Part shown: positions 8,248-16,508 of the stretch, piece by piece
Position numbering within the stretch: position 1 is the first letter of the stretch
Layout of the letters: every line of letters starts with the position of its first letter
Origin: Sphingomonadaceae bacterium
GTDB taxonomy: Bacteria > Pseudomonadota > Alphaproteobacteria > Sphingomonadales > Sphingomonadaceae
Assembly (NCBI GenBank): GCA_025056155.1
Contig: JANWWL010000002.1
Location: 1 to 64,000 of the forward strand
Reading direction: 5' to 3'
DNA: 64,000 bases
The notes under the pieces: model-generated
Told to the model about the DNA's origin: nothing
Database searches by the model: none
What the model saw: the letters and a program-made list of their open reading frames with translations, nothing else
Made by a program: the position numbers and the translations under genes

Positions 8248-9016
8248 ATGCCCACGATCCCCAGGCCCCGGTGGAGGGCGCTCGCCCTTGGGGTGATCGT
8301 GGCGCTGGCTGGCCTCCCGGCGCTCGCCCAGACGCCTGCACCGAGCGCACCGGCCCTGGAGCCCGAGGCGGCGGCGCTCGACCGCATGGGAGCCTTCCTA
8401 CGCAGCCTCGAGCGGTTCGAGGTGACCTCGGAAGCGACCTCCGAGCGCGCGTTCACCGATCGCAAGCTCACCTTCGGCCAGGTGACGACCTAGCTCGTCG
8501 AGATGCCCGACCGCATGGCGGTCGACATTCGGACCGACGCCGCCCACCGCAAGGTCTTCTACGACGGCAAGAAGATGACGCTGGTGGGCATGACGGCCAG
8601 GAAATACGTCGACTTTCCCGTCACGGGCTCGGTCGCCGAGATGGTGACTCGGGCCGCCGACGATTAGGGCCCCTGTTTCCCCCTCCAGGACCTGTGCCGC
8701 TGGGGCTCGCCCAACGCGTCGGCCGCCGTCCCGAAATCCGGTTTCGAGGTGGGAAGCGCCCAGGTGGGCGGTCGCGCCGCGACGCATTACGCCTTTCGCA
8801 ACCCCGGGATCGACCGGGAGATCTGGATCGCCGACGGGCCCCAGCCCTTGCCGCTGCGGCTGGTCATCACCGACACCGGCGACCCGGCGCGTGCGCAATA
8901 CCAGGCACGCTTTTGCCTGGAACACCGAGCCGAAGATCGCGCGCAATGCGTTCACCTTCACCCCCCGCGGCGAGACCCGCATCGATCTTACCCGTCGCGA
9001 CACCGCGGCGCGCTGA
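8248..9016 (+). pseudogene. DUF2092 exported protein, three disruptions
   Basis: A signal peptide (ALALGVIVALAGLPALAQ) leads into a DUF2092 protein of about 255 residues. It is broken by an in-frame TAG at 8491, a second TAG at 8665, and a frameshift at 8911-8914 where CGC TTTT GCC would read RFAWNTEP if one T were removed. Family features survive on both sides: LERFEVTSEA, LVEMPDRMAVDIRTDAAHRKVFYDGKKMTLV, FPLQDLCRWG, GFEVGSAQVGGRAATHYAFR and FTFTPRGETRIDL. DUF2092 proteins are periplasmic and of unknown function. Two stops plus a shift argue for a true pseudogene. Confidence 0.8.
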
Positions 9017-9029
9017 GGAGATCGGACCG

Positions 9030-9610
9030 ATGCCGTTCCGTTCCCCTGCCCTTCTGGCGCTGGCGCTGGCTGCCGACGCCATGGCCGCCGCGCCGCTCGC
9101 CGCGCGGCCCAACGTACCCCAGGCCGGCGCCGCGCGCGCCCGCGCCCCGGCCGGCCGGGCGGCGGGTCGGTCACACGCCCCGGCGGCCGGGGCAACGTGG
9201 TCGCCCGCAACAGCGTCGTGGTCGGCAGCGTCGTGGTCGGCCGGCCGGGGGGCGGCTACGACGACGGCCGCCACTACGACCGGCGCGACTGGGACGATGA
9301 TGACGACGATTTCCTGGAGTTCGTCGGCAAGACGGCGGCAGTGACGGCGGGTGTCAGCGCCATCTCGGCGGCCATCGGCAGCATTATCAAGGACAAGCCG
9401 AAGGACTGCCAGCCCGCCGTCTCGGGAGGGCCCCAGTACCTGCTCCGCAACGGCGTCTGTTACGAACCGGTCCAGTGTTACGAAGCGATCCAGTATTGCG
9501 AGCCGGTCCAGGCCGGCTACGAGGGGGGCCCCCGCCCCGCTGAGCGGGGCGCGATCGGCCTTCAGATCGGCAGCCGGCGCTGCCGGCCGCAGGCGCACAC
9601 CAGGCGGTGA
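9030..9610 (+). pseudogene. Exported glycine-zipper-like protein, frameshifted
   Basis: A signal sequence starts at ATG 9030 after AGGAGATC (MPFRSPALLALALAADAMAAAPLAA). The frame is then lost around 9150-9170. The other frame continues as GGSVTRPGGRGNVVARNSVVVGSVVV…DDDDDDFLEFVGKTAAVTAGVSAISAAIGSIIKDKP, then a Cys/Gln/Tyr-rich tail (CYEPVQCYEAIQYCEPVQ). This matches small exported proteins found next to DUF2092 genes, and here it is 13 bp after one. The 581-bp span needs one added base to read through. The last 49 bp overlap the convergent BLUF gene. Confidence 0.6.
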
Positions 9611-10656
9611 TGCTCCACGCGGCGGGCGACCTCGTCCACCGCACCGGTGAGCCCGCGCCGGGCGACGTCGGCCCCGACGTCGGCGGCATGCGCCCGCCCT
9701 TCGGCGAACAGCCGCCCCCCCACCGAGACGACGAGACCGTCGTCGGGCCAGGCGGCACGGCAGCGGCGAACGGTCTCCGCCAGAGGCCCCAGGGCGCGGG
9801 CCCGGGGCATCGCTTCGGACAGGCCGATGTCCAGCGCCTCGGGCTGCAGCGCCAGCAGCTCGCCCACCAGCTCGTCGTCGGTCTGCGGAAAGCACAGGGC
9901 CGCGTCCCAGCCCGCCTCGTCGAACAGGTCCGCGAGCAACGCAGGGCCCGTCAGGTGCGGTTCGCCGGGCGCGCTGGCCAGCAGGATGCACGGGCGGTGC
10001 GTGCGGTCCACGGGCGGACGGGCGCTGGCCAAGTGCAGCCCATGGCCCGCCCGCTGCAGGGTGCCCAGCGCGATGGTGAGCTCGAGGTCCGTCACCTCGT
10101 CCCGCAGCCACAGGTCGCCCAGAGCGCGGGCGGCGGGCTCGAGCACGCGGCCCACCACCTCGGCGGGTGCTAGGCCCTGGCCCACCAGCGCGATCAGTCG
10201 GCCGGCCAGTTCCTCCGCGGCGTCGCGGCGGGCCAGCCGCACGGCTTCGGCCTGCTCCGCCGCCAACTCTCGCTCGCCCACCGGCGCGGCCGGGCGGGAA
10301 TGGCCGCTGCGGGCGAAGAACTGCATGTCCCAGCCGGCGTAGATGCGCACCGGCAGCAACGAACGGTTGAGGACCTCGATGCGCCGATGCCGGGGGTCGC
10401 GAGCGATGGACGACCAGACGGCATCGAGCGACTCGGGCGGGCCTTCCAGCACCTGCAGGAAGCGACCGTCCTCGAACAGGAGCATCCCGGTGATGCCGAG
10501 ACGCCGGTTGCGAACCCGGGCCTGCGCCACGAGCTCGCGCAGGGCGGCTGGCGACGGCCGCCCGCAGGCCTCGCTGCGGTAGGTGAGCGTGCCGAGCCAG
10601 GTGCGGGGATCCTCCAGCAGGGGCCCGTCTCTCGGCGCGGCGAGAACCTCCGCCAT
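9562..10656 (-). CDS. BLUF blue-light sensor with a B12/SCHIC-like domain
   Basis: The 364-residue protein has an N-terminal BLUF domain (about 18-115) with the flavin-network residues Tyr26, Asn50, Gln68, Trp109 and Met111. Their spacing is the same as Tyr21/Asn45/Gln63/Trp104/Met106 of AppA. A cobalamin-binding-type helical cap follows (about 145-210: VVGRVLEPAARALGDLWLRDEVTDLELTIALG). The final part is a Rossmann-like B12/SCHIC domain (about 220-345) with GEPHLTG, where the usual DxHxxG is ExHxxG and His234 is kept. The start was set at ATG 10656 because GGGGAGGTGGGC precedes it. It probably couples blue light, and possibly heme or cobalamin, to gene control. No PpsR-type partner is in the window. 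Confidence 0.8.
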   Translation of the reverse strand: MAEVLAAPRDGPLLEDPRTWLGTLTYRSEACGRPSPAALRELVAQARVRNRRLGITGMLLFEDGRFLQVLEGPPESLDAVWSSIARDPRHRRIEVLNRSLLPVRIYAGWDMQFFARSGHSRPAAPVGERELAAEQAEAVRLARRDAAEELAGRLIALVGQGLAPAEVVGRVLEPAARALGDLWLRDEVTDLELTIALGTLQRAGHGLHLASARPPVDRTHRPCILLASAPGEPHLTGPALLADLFDEAGWDAALCFPQTDDELVGELLALQPEALDIGLSEAMPRARALGPLAETVRRCRAAWPDDGLVVSVGGRLFAEGRAHAADVGADVARRGLTGAVDEVARRVEHHRLVCACGRQRRLPI

Positions 10657-10821
10657 GCCCACCTCCCCGTCGACCACCCCGTCGACCCTCGACCCAGAGG
10701 CTGCGCCGCCGGCCGCGGCCTGTCAAGCGCTCCCGGGACTGATCCGCCCCGGCGACGGCGGCCGTCTTGGCAAGGCGCACGACCCTGACGTAACCCTGCG
10801 GCCGGATCGGGAGGACGGCGG

Positions 10822-11283
10822 ATGGCCGGCAGCGTCAACAAGGTGATCCTGGTGGGAAACCTGGGGGCCGACCCGGAAGTGCGCAGCTTTTCGAACGGCG
10901 GCCGGATCGCCAACCTGCGGCTTGCTACGTCCGAATCGTGGACGGATCGGAACACGGGCGAGCGGCAGGAGCGCACCGAATGGCACAACGTGGTGATCGA
11001 CAACGAAAACCTGGTACGCGTGGCGGAACAGTACCTGAAGAAGGGCTCCAAGGTCTACGTCGAGGGACAGTTACGAACCCGCAAGTGGCAGGACCGCGAC
11101 GGCAACGATCGCTACACGACAGAGGTCTACGTTGGCCGGTTCCGAGGCGAGCTCACGCTTCTTGACCGGCGGGAACCGGGCATGGCGGGCGGTCCGCCCA
11201 ACACCCGCCCACCGACCCCCAAACCGCCGGGCCCCGCTGGGGACATGGACGACGGCTTCGGCGACGACGAGGTGCCCTTCTGA
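10822..11283 (+). CDS. ssb: Single-stranded DNA-binding protein
   Basis: The 153-residue protein has an N-terminal OB fold (about 1-115: [39 protein letters not shown]…TEWHNVV…[20 protein letters not shown]). A Pro/Gly-rich linker follows, then the acidic tip [11 protein letters not shown] that docks partner proteins. It coats single-stranded DNA in replication, recombination and repair. GGGAGGA lies 6 bp before ATG 10822. The length is normal for an alphaproteobacterial SSB. Confidence 0.95.
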   Translation: MAGSVNKVILVGNLGADPEVRSFSNGGRIANLRLATSESWTDRNTGERQERTEWHNVVIDNENLVRVAEQYLKKGSKVYVEGQLRTRKWQDRDGNDRYTTEVYVGRFRGELTLLDRREPGMAGGPPNTRPPTPKPPGPAGDMDDGFGDDEVPF

Positions 11284-11416
11284 CGGCCGACGTCCGCTGG
11301 CCGGGATCCTCGGGCCGGCGTGGAGACGCGCGCCGGTCGTGCGTTGACGGCTTGCCAGCGGGCCGTCCTGGCCCCGCCGGCCGCGAGGCCCGGCGGCTCA
11401 GCGACGTTGGGGGCGC

Positions 11417-12841
11417 ATGATCGTCGACCAACTCGTCGAACGCTACGACCGGGCGGTGAGCGCGCTGCGCGAGGCGCTGGCCCGCACGCTGGCGGGCGGC
11501 CCACCGCCCGGACCCGAAGAGCGGGCGCGGTTTCGCTATCCCGAGCTGCGCCTGCACTACGCAGGCCAGAACGAACCCGTGCGCCACGCCCGGGCCTTCG
11601 CGCGGCTGACCCAACCCGGAACCTACGCGGTCACCATCACCCGCCCCCGGCTCTTCCGTCGCTATCTTCAAGAGCAACTGGACCTATTGGCCCGAGATTA
11701 CGACGTCCGGGTCGAGGTCGTCACCTCGTCGGTCGAGATCCCGTTCGCTTACGTGCTCGATGGCGCGCCGGACCTGACCGTCGATCCCTCGGCCGTGCGG
11801 CACCTCGCGCGCCATTTCGCGACCACGGAACTGCGCCACATCGGTGACGAGCTGGCCGACGGCCTGTGGCGCCAGGACCCGGCCGAGCCTCGCCCGCTCG
11901 CCCTGTTCGACGCCCTGCGCACGGATTTCTCGTTGGCTCGTCTGAGGCACTACACGGGCACCCCGCCCGAGGACGTGCAGGCCTTCATCCTGTTCACCAA
12001 CTATCACCGGTACGTGGACGAGTTCGTGCGCTGGGCGATCGACGAGCTGGCCCGACCCGACACGCCGTGGGTGGGGCTGTCGGCACCGGGCGGGGTTCGC
12101 CTCGAGGCCGGCCCGGCGAACCCGGAAGCCGCGACGGCCAACGGCGCCTGGCGCCGACACCAGATGCCGGCCTGGCACCTGATGCGGGCCGACGGGCAGG
12201 GCATCAGCCTGGTCAACATCGGCGTGGGCCCCTCGAACGCCAAGACCATCACGGATCATCTGGCGGTGCTGCGGCCCGAGGCCTGGCTGATGATCGGCCA
12301 CTGCGGGGGGCTCAGGCCGTCGCAGTCGGTGGGAGACTATGTGCTGGCGCACGCCTATCTGCGCGACGACCATGTGCTGGACGAGGTGCTCCCTCCCGAA
12401 ATCCCGATCCCGCCGATTGCCGAAGTGCAACAGGCGTTGGCTGCCGCGGCCAGCGAGGTGACGGGCCTGCCGCCCGAAGCGTTGAAGCCTCGCCTGCGCA
12501 CCGGCACGGTGGTCACGACCGACGACCGCAACTGGGAACTGCGCTACGGGCTGTCCGCCCGGCGCTTCAACCTGTCGCGCGCCGTGGCGGTCGACATGGA
12601 GTCGGCCACCGTCGCCGCCCAGGGCTACCGCTTCCGCGTCCCCTACGGCACGCTGCTATGCGTGTCCGACAAGCCTCTCCACGGGCAGATCAAGCTGCCG
12701 GGCCAGGCCAACCGGTTCTACGACGGCGCCATCTCCGAGCATCTGCGGATCGCGATCGCCGCCATCGAACGGATGCGCCGGGAAGGGGGGCGGCTTCACT
12801 CGCGCAAGCTGCGTGCCTTCGACGAACCGCCGTTCCGCTGA
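11417..12841 (+). CDS. amn: AMP nucleosidase
   Basis: The 474-residue protein has the N-terminal AMP nucleosidase regulatory domain (about 1-170) and a C-terminal nucleoside-phosphorylase fold. Visible motifs are VNIGVGPSNAKTITDHLAVLRPEAWLMIGHCGGLR, TGTVVTTDDRNWEL and AVDMESATVAAQGYRFRVPYGTLLCVSDKPLHGQIK. It cleaves AMP to adenine and ribose 5-phosphate in the cytoplasm, adjusting adenylate pools. The length is typical. Its 3' end overlaps the next gene by 29 bp, which suggests translational coupling. Confidence 0.93.
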   Translation: MIVDQLVERYDRAVSALREALARTLAGGPPPGPEERARFRYPELRLHYAGQNEPVRHARAFARLTQPGTYAVTITRPRLFRRYLQEQLDLLARDYDVRVEVVTSSVEIPFAYVLDGAPDLTVDPSAVRHLARHFATTELRHIGDELADGLWRQDPAEPRPLALFDALRTDFSLARLRHYTGTPPEDVQAFILFTNYHRYVDEFVRWAIDELARPDTPWVGLSAPGGVRLEAGPANPEAATANGAWRRHQMPAWHLMRADGQGISLVNIGVGPSNAKTITDHLAVLRPEAWLMIGHCGGLRPSQSVGDYVLAHAYLRDDHVLDEVLPPEIPIPPIAEVQQALAAAASEVTGLPPEALKPRLRTGTVVTTDDRNWELRYGLSARRFNLSRAVAVDMESATVAAQGYRFRVPYGTLLCVSDKPLHGQIKLPGQANRFYDGAISEHLRIAIAAIERMRREGGRLHSRKLRAFDEPPFR

Positions 12842-13322
12842 CGCACTTCGGCCGCTCGTCATCGTGGCAGGCGGGCAGACTGGCGTGGACCGCGCTGGCC
12901 TTGCCTTCGCCCGGGCCTTCGGCCTACCCATCGCGGGGTGGTGCCCGCAGGGCGGTTGGGCCGAGGATCTGCCCCACCCGCCCGGCGTGCGGGCGCTGTT
13001 TCCCGAGCTCGTCGAGACTCCGGACCGCCGGCCGGCCGAGCGAACGCGGCGCAACGTGGCGTTGGCCGATCGGCTGGTCTTGGTGTGGCCGCGGGGGTTT
13101 GCCTCGCCCGGCACGGCGCTGGCCCTCGCCCACGCCCGGGCGCTGGGGCGCCCGGTGACGGCGGTGGACCCGACCGATCCCGCAGCAGCGGCGCAGCTGG
13201 CCCAAGCGCTGGGCGCCGGTGGCCTTGTCAACCTGGCGGGCCCACGCGAGAGCGAATGGCCCGGCGCCGAGGCGATGGCTTATGCTCTTCTCGAGCGAGC
13301 GTGGCACTCCAGATCGGGCTAA
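12813..13322 (+). CDS. Putative molybdenum-carrier / SLOG-fold protein
   Basis: The 169-residue product begins with VIVAGGQTGVDRAGLAFARAFGLPIAGWCPQGGWAEDL and continues with ERTRRNVALADRLVLVWPRG…SPGTALALAHARALGRPV. This is the signature of the 'putative molybdenum carrier' family (PF12694), a Rossmann-like nucleotide-binding fold related to LOG/SLOG proteins. The molybdenum role is an old label without firm proof. It overlaps amn by 29 bp, which hints at a nucleotide-related role. GTG 12813 is the likely start; a later GTG near 12863 would remove the overlap. Confidence 0.7.
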   Translation: MPSTNRRSADALRPLVIVAGGQTGVDRAGLAFARAFGLPIAGWCPQGGWAEDLPHPPGVRALFPELVETPDRRPAERTRRNVALADRLVLVWPRGFASPGTALALAHARALGRPVTAVDPTDPAAAAQLAQALGAGGLVNLAGPRESEWPGAEAMAYALLERAWHSRSG

Positions 13323-14122
13323 ATATCACCCAACGCGTAGCCCAGACGCCGGAAGTCTGCAGCGTAGACCTGTTCGACGAGCCGTCGACACTCAGGCGTG
13401 TAGGCGTCGCGGGCCCGCATGGTGGCTTGGCGAGGGGGAGGACCGGCGCGGCGGACCACAGGCGGTGGCCGATCGGGGGCGATCTGGCGGAGGATCGCAG
13501 GCAAGTCCTCGTCGATCCGCTCCACGCGGCCGATCACGTCGATCCGGTCGGCCAGGTCCAGAAAGCGAGACTGCGCCATCCAGTGGGCGTTCACGCGCTC
13601 ACCGCCGCGGGCGAGCCATCGGCAGAATCCGAGGAACGTCACGCGGCCGCCGTCGAGGGCCGCGATCTCCCGACCATGGAAACGGCGATAGCGCACGTGG
13701 GTCGACTCGCTCGCCTCGATCAACGAAGGCTCCTCGCCCAGCTTGTCGAGGAAGGCCGAGAGGACGCGGTGGTAGGGGTTGCGCACGAACGTAAACACGA
13801 AGAACCCGGCGAGGTCGGCTTCGGCCGGGGCGAGCTCACCAAAAGAGGTCATCGCAACCTTGCGTACGGTATGTCGGGCCTCCTTCATGGCCGGGTCGTC
13901 CTCGGGCAGATGTTCGGTGAGCGACATCACGACGGAACTGTTGGCCGCCTTGGGTACGCGGAGATAAACATAGCGCCATCGGCGGGAGACGGCCGTGCGC
14001 GGATCGAGTTCCCGCACCGGCGCGGGCCAAAGGCGCGGCCGCCGCACATAGTATGGGCTAAGGCGCAACCCGAGTTCGGCAGCCAGCCTCCTGAACTTCG
14101 TTCCGACCACGTCCGCAGCCAC
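13319..14122 (-). CDS. Sulfotransferase family 2 protein
   Basis: The roughly 267-residue protein contains the PAPS phosphosulfate loop YVYLRVPKAANSSVVMSL and the 3'-phosphate-binding region FVFTFVRNPYHRVLSAFLDKLG, as in Sulfotransfer_2 enzymes. A conserved RVERIDEDLPAIL segment follows, and a C-terminal CRRLVEQVYAADFRRLGY that is typical of the group. It would transfer sulfate from PAPS to a carbohydrate or similar acceptor. No ATG fits; GTG 14122 is a best guess and TTG 14137 is possible. It overlaps the SLOG gene tail to tail by 4 bp and is divergent from the SDR gene. Confidence 0.8.
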   Translation of the reverse strand: MAADVVGTKFRRLAAELGLRLSPYYVRRPRLWPAPVRELDPRTAVSRRWRYVYLRVPKAANSSVVMSLTEHLPEDDPAMKEARHTVRKVAMTSFGELAPAEADLAGFFVFTFVRNPYHRVLSAFLDKLGEEPSLIEASESTHVRYRRFHGREIAALDGGRVTFLGFCRWLARGGERVNAHWMAQSRFLDLADRIDVIGRVERIDEDLPAILRQIAPDRPPPVVRRAGPPPRQATMRARDAYTPECRRLVEQVYAADFRRLGYALGDI

Positions 14123-14219
14123 GCCATGAAGGGCCAAACATTCGGCAGGGTAGGCGTCACCCTGGCCCAAGGGCAAGGGATGCGCTACTACCGAACGCAA
14201 GGGGGGTCGGGGCGGCGTG

Positions 14220-15023
14220 ATGAGGGTGCTGGAGGGCCGGGTGGCCATCGTGACGGGGGCGGCGAGCGGCATTGGCCGGGCCACCGCCATCACGCTCGCC
14301 GCCCACGGGGCCAGCGTGCTTGCCACCGACATCGACCGCGACGGCGGTGACGAGACGGTCCGCCGCATCGACGCAGCGGGCGGATGCAGCCGCTTCCTGA
14401 CCCACGACGTGACCTCCGAGGGCGAATGGCGGGACGTGGTGGCCGCTGCACTCCGCACCCATGGCCGTCTCGACATTCTCGTCAACAACGCGGGCATCGC
14501 CATCGGCATGCCGGTGACCGAGACCAGTCTCGAGGCGTGGAACCGGCAGGTCGCGGTCAATCTGACGGGCACGTTCCTCGGCTGTCGATACGCCATTCCG
14601 GCCATCCGGCAGGGCGGTAGGGGCGGCGCGATCGTCAACGTGTCGAGCATCGCGGGCCTGGAAGGGGCGGCCGGACTCGCCGCCTATTGCGCCACCAAAG
14701 GGGGCGTGCGCGTGTTCACCAAGGCGGTGGCCAAGGAGTGCGCCGCCGCCCGCGACGGCATCCGCGTGAACAGCGTGCACCCCGGGATCATCGATACGCC
14801 GATCTGGGCGCGCATGGACCCGGGGCTGCCCGATGTGGACGAGCTGCGCACGCGCCCCGGTGCCAACGCCCTGTCGCCCGACGTAATCGCCGCTCGAGGA
14901 GCTCCACTCGGGCGGGCGGGCCGGCCCGAGGAAGTGGCAGCCGCGATCCTGTTCCTGGTCTCCGACGCGGCAAGCTACATCACGGGCGTGGAACTCGTCG
15001 TGGACGGGGGCTGGACCGCCTGA
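14220..15023 (+). CDS. SDR-family NAD(P)-dependent oxidoreductase
   Basis: The 267-residue classical short-chain dehydrogenase has the cofactor loop VTGAASGIGRA, the NNAG motif (LDILVNNAGIAIG), a catalytic Ser (IVNVSSIAGLEG), Tyr-x3-Lys (YCATKGG) and the C-terminal ITGVELVVDGGW. An Asp at the end of beta-2 (TDIDRDG) favours NAD over NADP. The substrate cannot be told from sequence. GGGGGG…GGCG precedes the ATG. Confidence 0.88.
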   Translation: MRVLEGRVAIVTGAASGIGRATAITLAAHGASVLATDIDRDGGDETVRRIDAAGGCSRFLTHDVTSEGEWRDVVAAALRTHGRLDILVNNAGIAIGMPVTETSLEAWNRQVAVNLTGTFLGCRYAIPAIRQGGRGGAIVNVSSIAGLEGAAGLAAYCATKGGVRVFTKAVAKECAAARDGIRVNSVHPGIIDTPIWARMDPGLPDVDELRTRPGANALSPDVIAARGAPLGRAGRPEEVAAAILFLVSDAASYITGVELVVDGGWTA

Positions 15024-15033
15024 TTCACCGCGC

Positions 15034-15062
15034 CTGGCCGGCATCCCGGATGGTCCGGCCAG
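15034..15062. terminator. Hairpin between convergent SDR and mtgA genes
   Basis: CTGGCCGG pairs perfectly with CCGGCCAG around a 13-nt loop, in the 51-bp gap between the SDR stop and the mtgA stop. It could act on both strands. There is no T tract. Confidence 0.45.
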
Positions 15063-15074
15063 CGGCACCCAACC

Positions 15075-15752
15075 TCAGACCGCAAGACAGGCATCGAGCC
15101 CGTTGCGCGCCACGACCCGCATGCGGGCTTCGATCCGGCGCGCATGGCGGGCGGTCCAGCGCCCGGGGCGCGCGGGGTCGCGGGCCAGCGGCGAGGGCAG
15201 CACGGCGGCCAGCCGTGCGGCCTCGGACGCCGTCAGGGCCCGGGCCGGTTTACCGAAATGGTGGCGGGCCGCGGCCTCGGCCCCGAAGACGCCCGGTCCC
15301 CATTCGGCGAGGTTCAGGTAGACTTCCATGATGCGGGCCTTGGGCCACAGCAGCTCGACCCACAGCGTGAACCAGGCTTCGAGCGCCTTGCGGAACCAGG
15401 TGCGCCCGGGCCAAAGGAATGCGTTCTTCGCCACCTGCTGGCTGATGGTCGATGCGCCCCGCAGGCGGCCGCCCGCGCGGTTTTCGGCCCAGGCCTCGGC
15501 GATCGCGTCGGGGTCGAACCCTGCGTGCCAGCAGAAGCGCGCATCCTCGGCCGCGATCACGGCGCGTGGCAGGTGCCGGCCGAGGTGCGTCAGCGGTCGC
15601 ACCTCGCGCTCGATGGGCCGGCCAGCCCAACGCTCGACCAGCATCAGGACGGTGACCGGTGGATCGACCACGCGATAGAGGGCGACCCACAGGACACTCA
15701 ACCCGCCGAGCGCCATCACCACGACCCCAAGCCCCCTCACCAGCCGCCGCAT
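15075..15752 (-). CDS. mtgA: Monofunctional peptidoglycan transglycosylase
   Basis: The 225-residue protein has one N-terminal membrane anchor ([23 protein letters not shown]) and a GT51 domain. Visible motifs are [20 protein letters not shown] (catalytic Glu), [15 protein letters not shown] and [31 protein letters not shown]. It polymerises lipid II into glycan strands in the periplasm. The transpeptidase domain is absent, as expected for MtgA. It starts 3 bp after the stop of the amidohydrolase gene and is probably co-transcribed with it. Confidence 0.95.
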   Translation of the reverse strand: MRRLVRGLGVVVMALGGLSVLWVALYRVVDPPVTVLMLVERWAGRPIEREVRPLTHLGRHLPRAVIAAEDARFCWHAGFDPDAIAEAWAENRAGGRLRGASTISQQVAKNAFLWPGRTWFRKALEAWFTLWVELLWPKARIMEVYLNLAEWGPGVFGAEAAARHHFGKPARALTASEAARLAAVLPSPLARDPARPGRWTARHARRIEARMRVVARNGLDACLAV

Positions 15753-15755
15753 GCG

Positions 15756-16508
15756 CTAGCCGGCGGAGACGCAAGGTTCCGAAAGTCGAGTGAGCACCGC
15801 GCGGACGGCCCGCTCGAGGACGCCGGCCCACCGCTCGATGGCATCCCTCGTTTCCAGGCCATCCTGACGCACCTCGAAGCCCACGTAGGGGATGCCGTTG
15901 GCTTCGGCGTGGCGATCCATGGTGTGGTTGAGAACCCGGCCCGAATAGGGCTCGTTGGCGCCTACGGGCCCAGGCACGGCCGGATCCGCCCGCAGGGCGG
16001 CCAGTGCGCGGGTGGCCGCGCGGTCGTCGCGGTTCCACAGCACCGCCACCGGCCAGGGACGAGGTGCCGGATCGGTCGCAAGCTGCGGCGTGAAGCTGTG
16101 CACGGAGACGAGAAGGCGCGGTGGGGTGCGGGCGATGCGCTCCGCGATCGCCGCGTGGAAGCTGTCGTAGAGCGCCCGGCGGAGGGCGCGCGCCTCGGCG
16201 GACAGGTTCCGGTTGCCCGGGATCACCACGCCATCGCTCACCTCGGGGATCCATCCCGGGGTTCCTTCGGGCCGATTGAGGTCGACGACGAGGCGGCTGA
16301 ACCGGCCCAGGATCGCCTCGGCCCCCAGGCGGCGCGCAAGCCGCCGGGCCAGCGGCCCCGCGCCCAGATCGACGGCCACGTGGGTGGCGAGGACCGATGC
16401 GGGCACGCCGAGGTCCGCCCAGCGGGGAAGATCGGCCGAGGCGTGGTCGCACACCACGAGCACCGCCGAATCCACCCCTGGGAGCCCGACGTGGCCCGGT
16501 TCGGTCAT
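15756..16508 (-). CDS. N-formylglutamate amidohydrolase-family protein
   Basis: The 250-residue protein matches the N-formylglutamate amidohydrolase family (PF05013). It has LVVCDHASADLP, THVAVDLGAGPLARRLARRLGA, SRLVVDLNRP, LLVSVHSFTP and a C-terminal IPYVGFEVRQDGL. Conserved Asp, His and Glu residues form the presumed metal site. No hut genes are nearby, so histidine degradation is not implied and the true substrate is uncertain. Its ATG overlaps the stop of the crotonase gene by 4 bp. Confidence 0.8.
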   Translation of the reverse strand: MTEPGHVGLPGVDSAVLVVCDHASADLPRWADLGVPASVLATHVAVDLGAGPLARRLARRLGAEAILGRFSRLVVDLNRPEGTPGWIPEVSDGVVIPGNRNLSAEARALRRALYDSFHAAIAERIARTPPRLLVSVHSFTPQLATDPAPRPWPVAVLWNRDDRAATRALAALRADPAVPGPVGANEPYSGRVLNHTMDRHAEANGIPYVGFEVRQDGLETRDAIERWAGVLERAVRAVLTRLSEPCVSAG

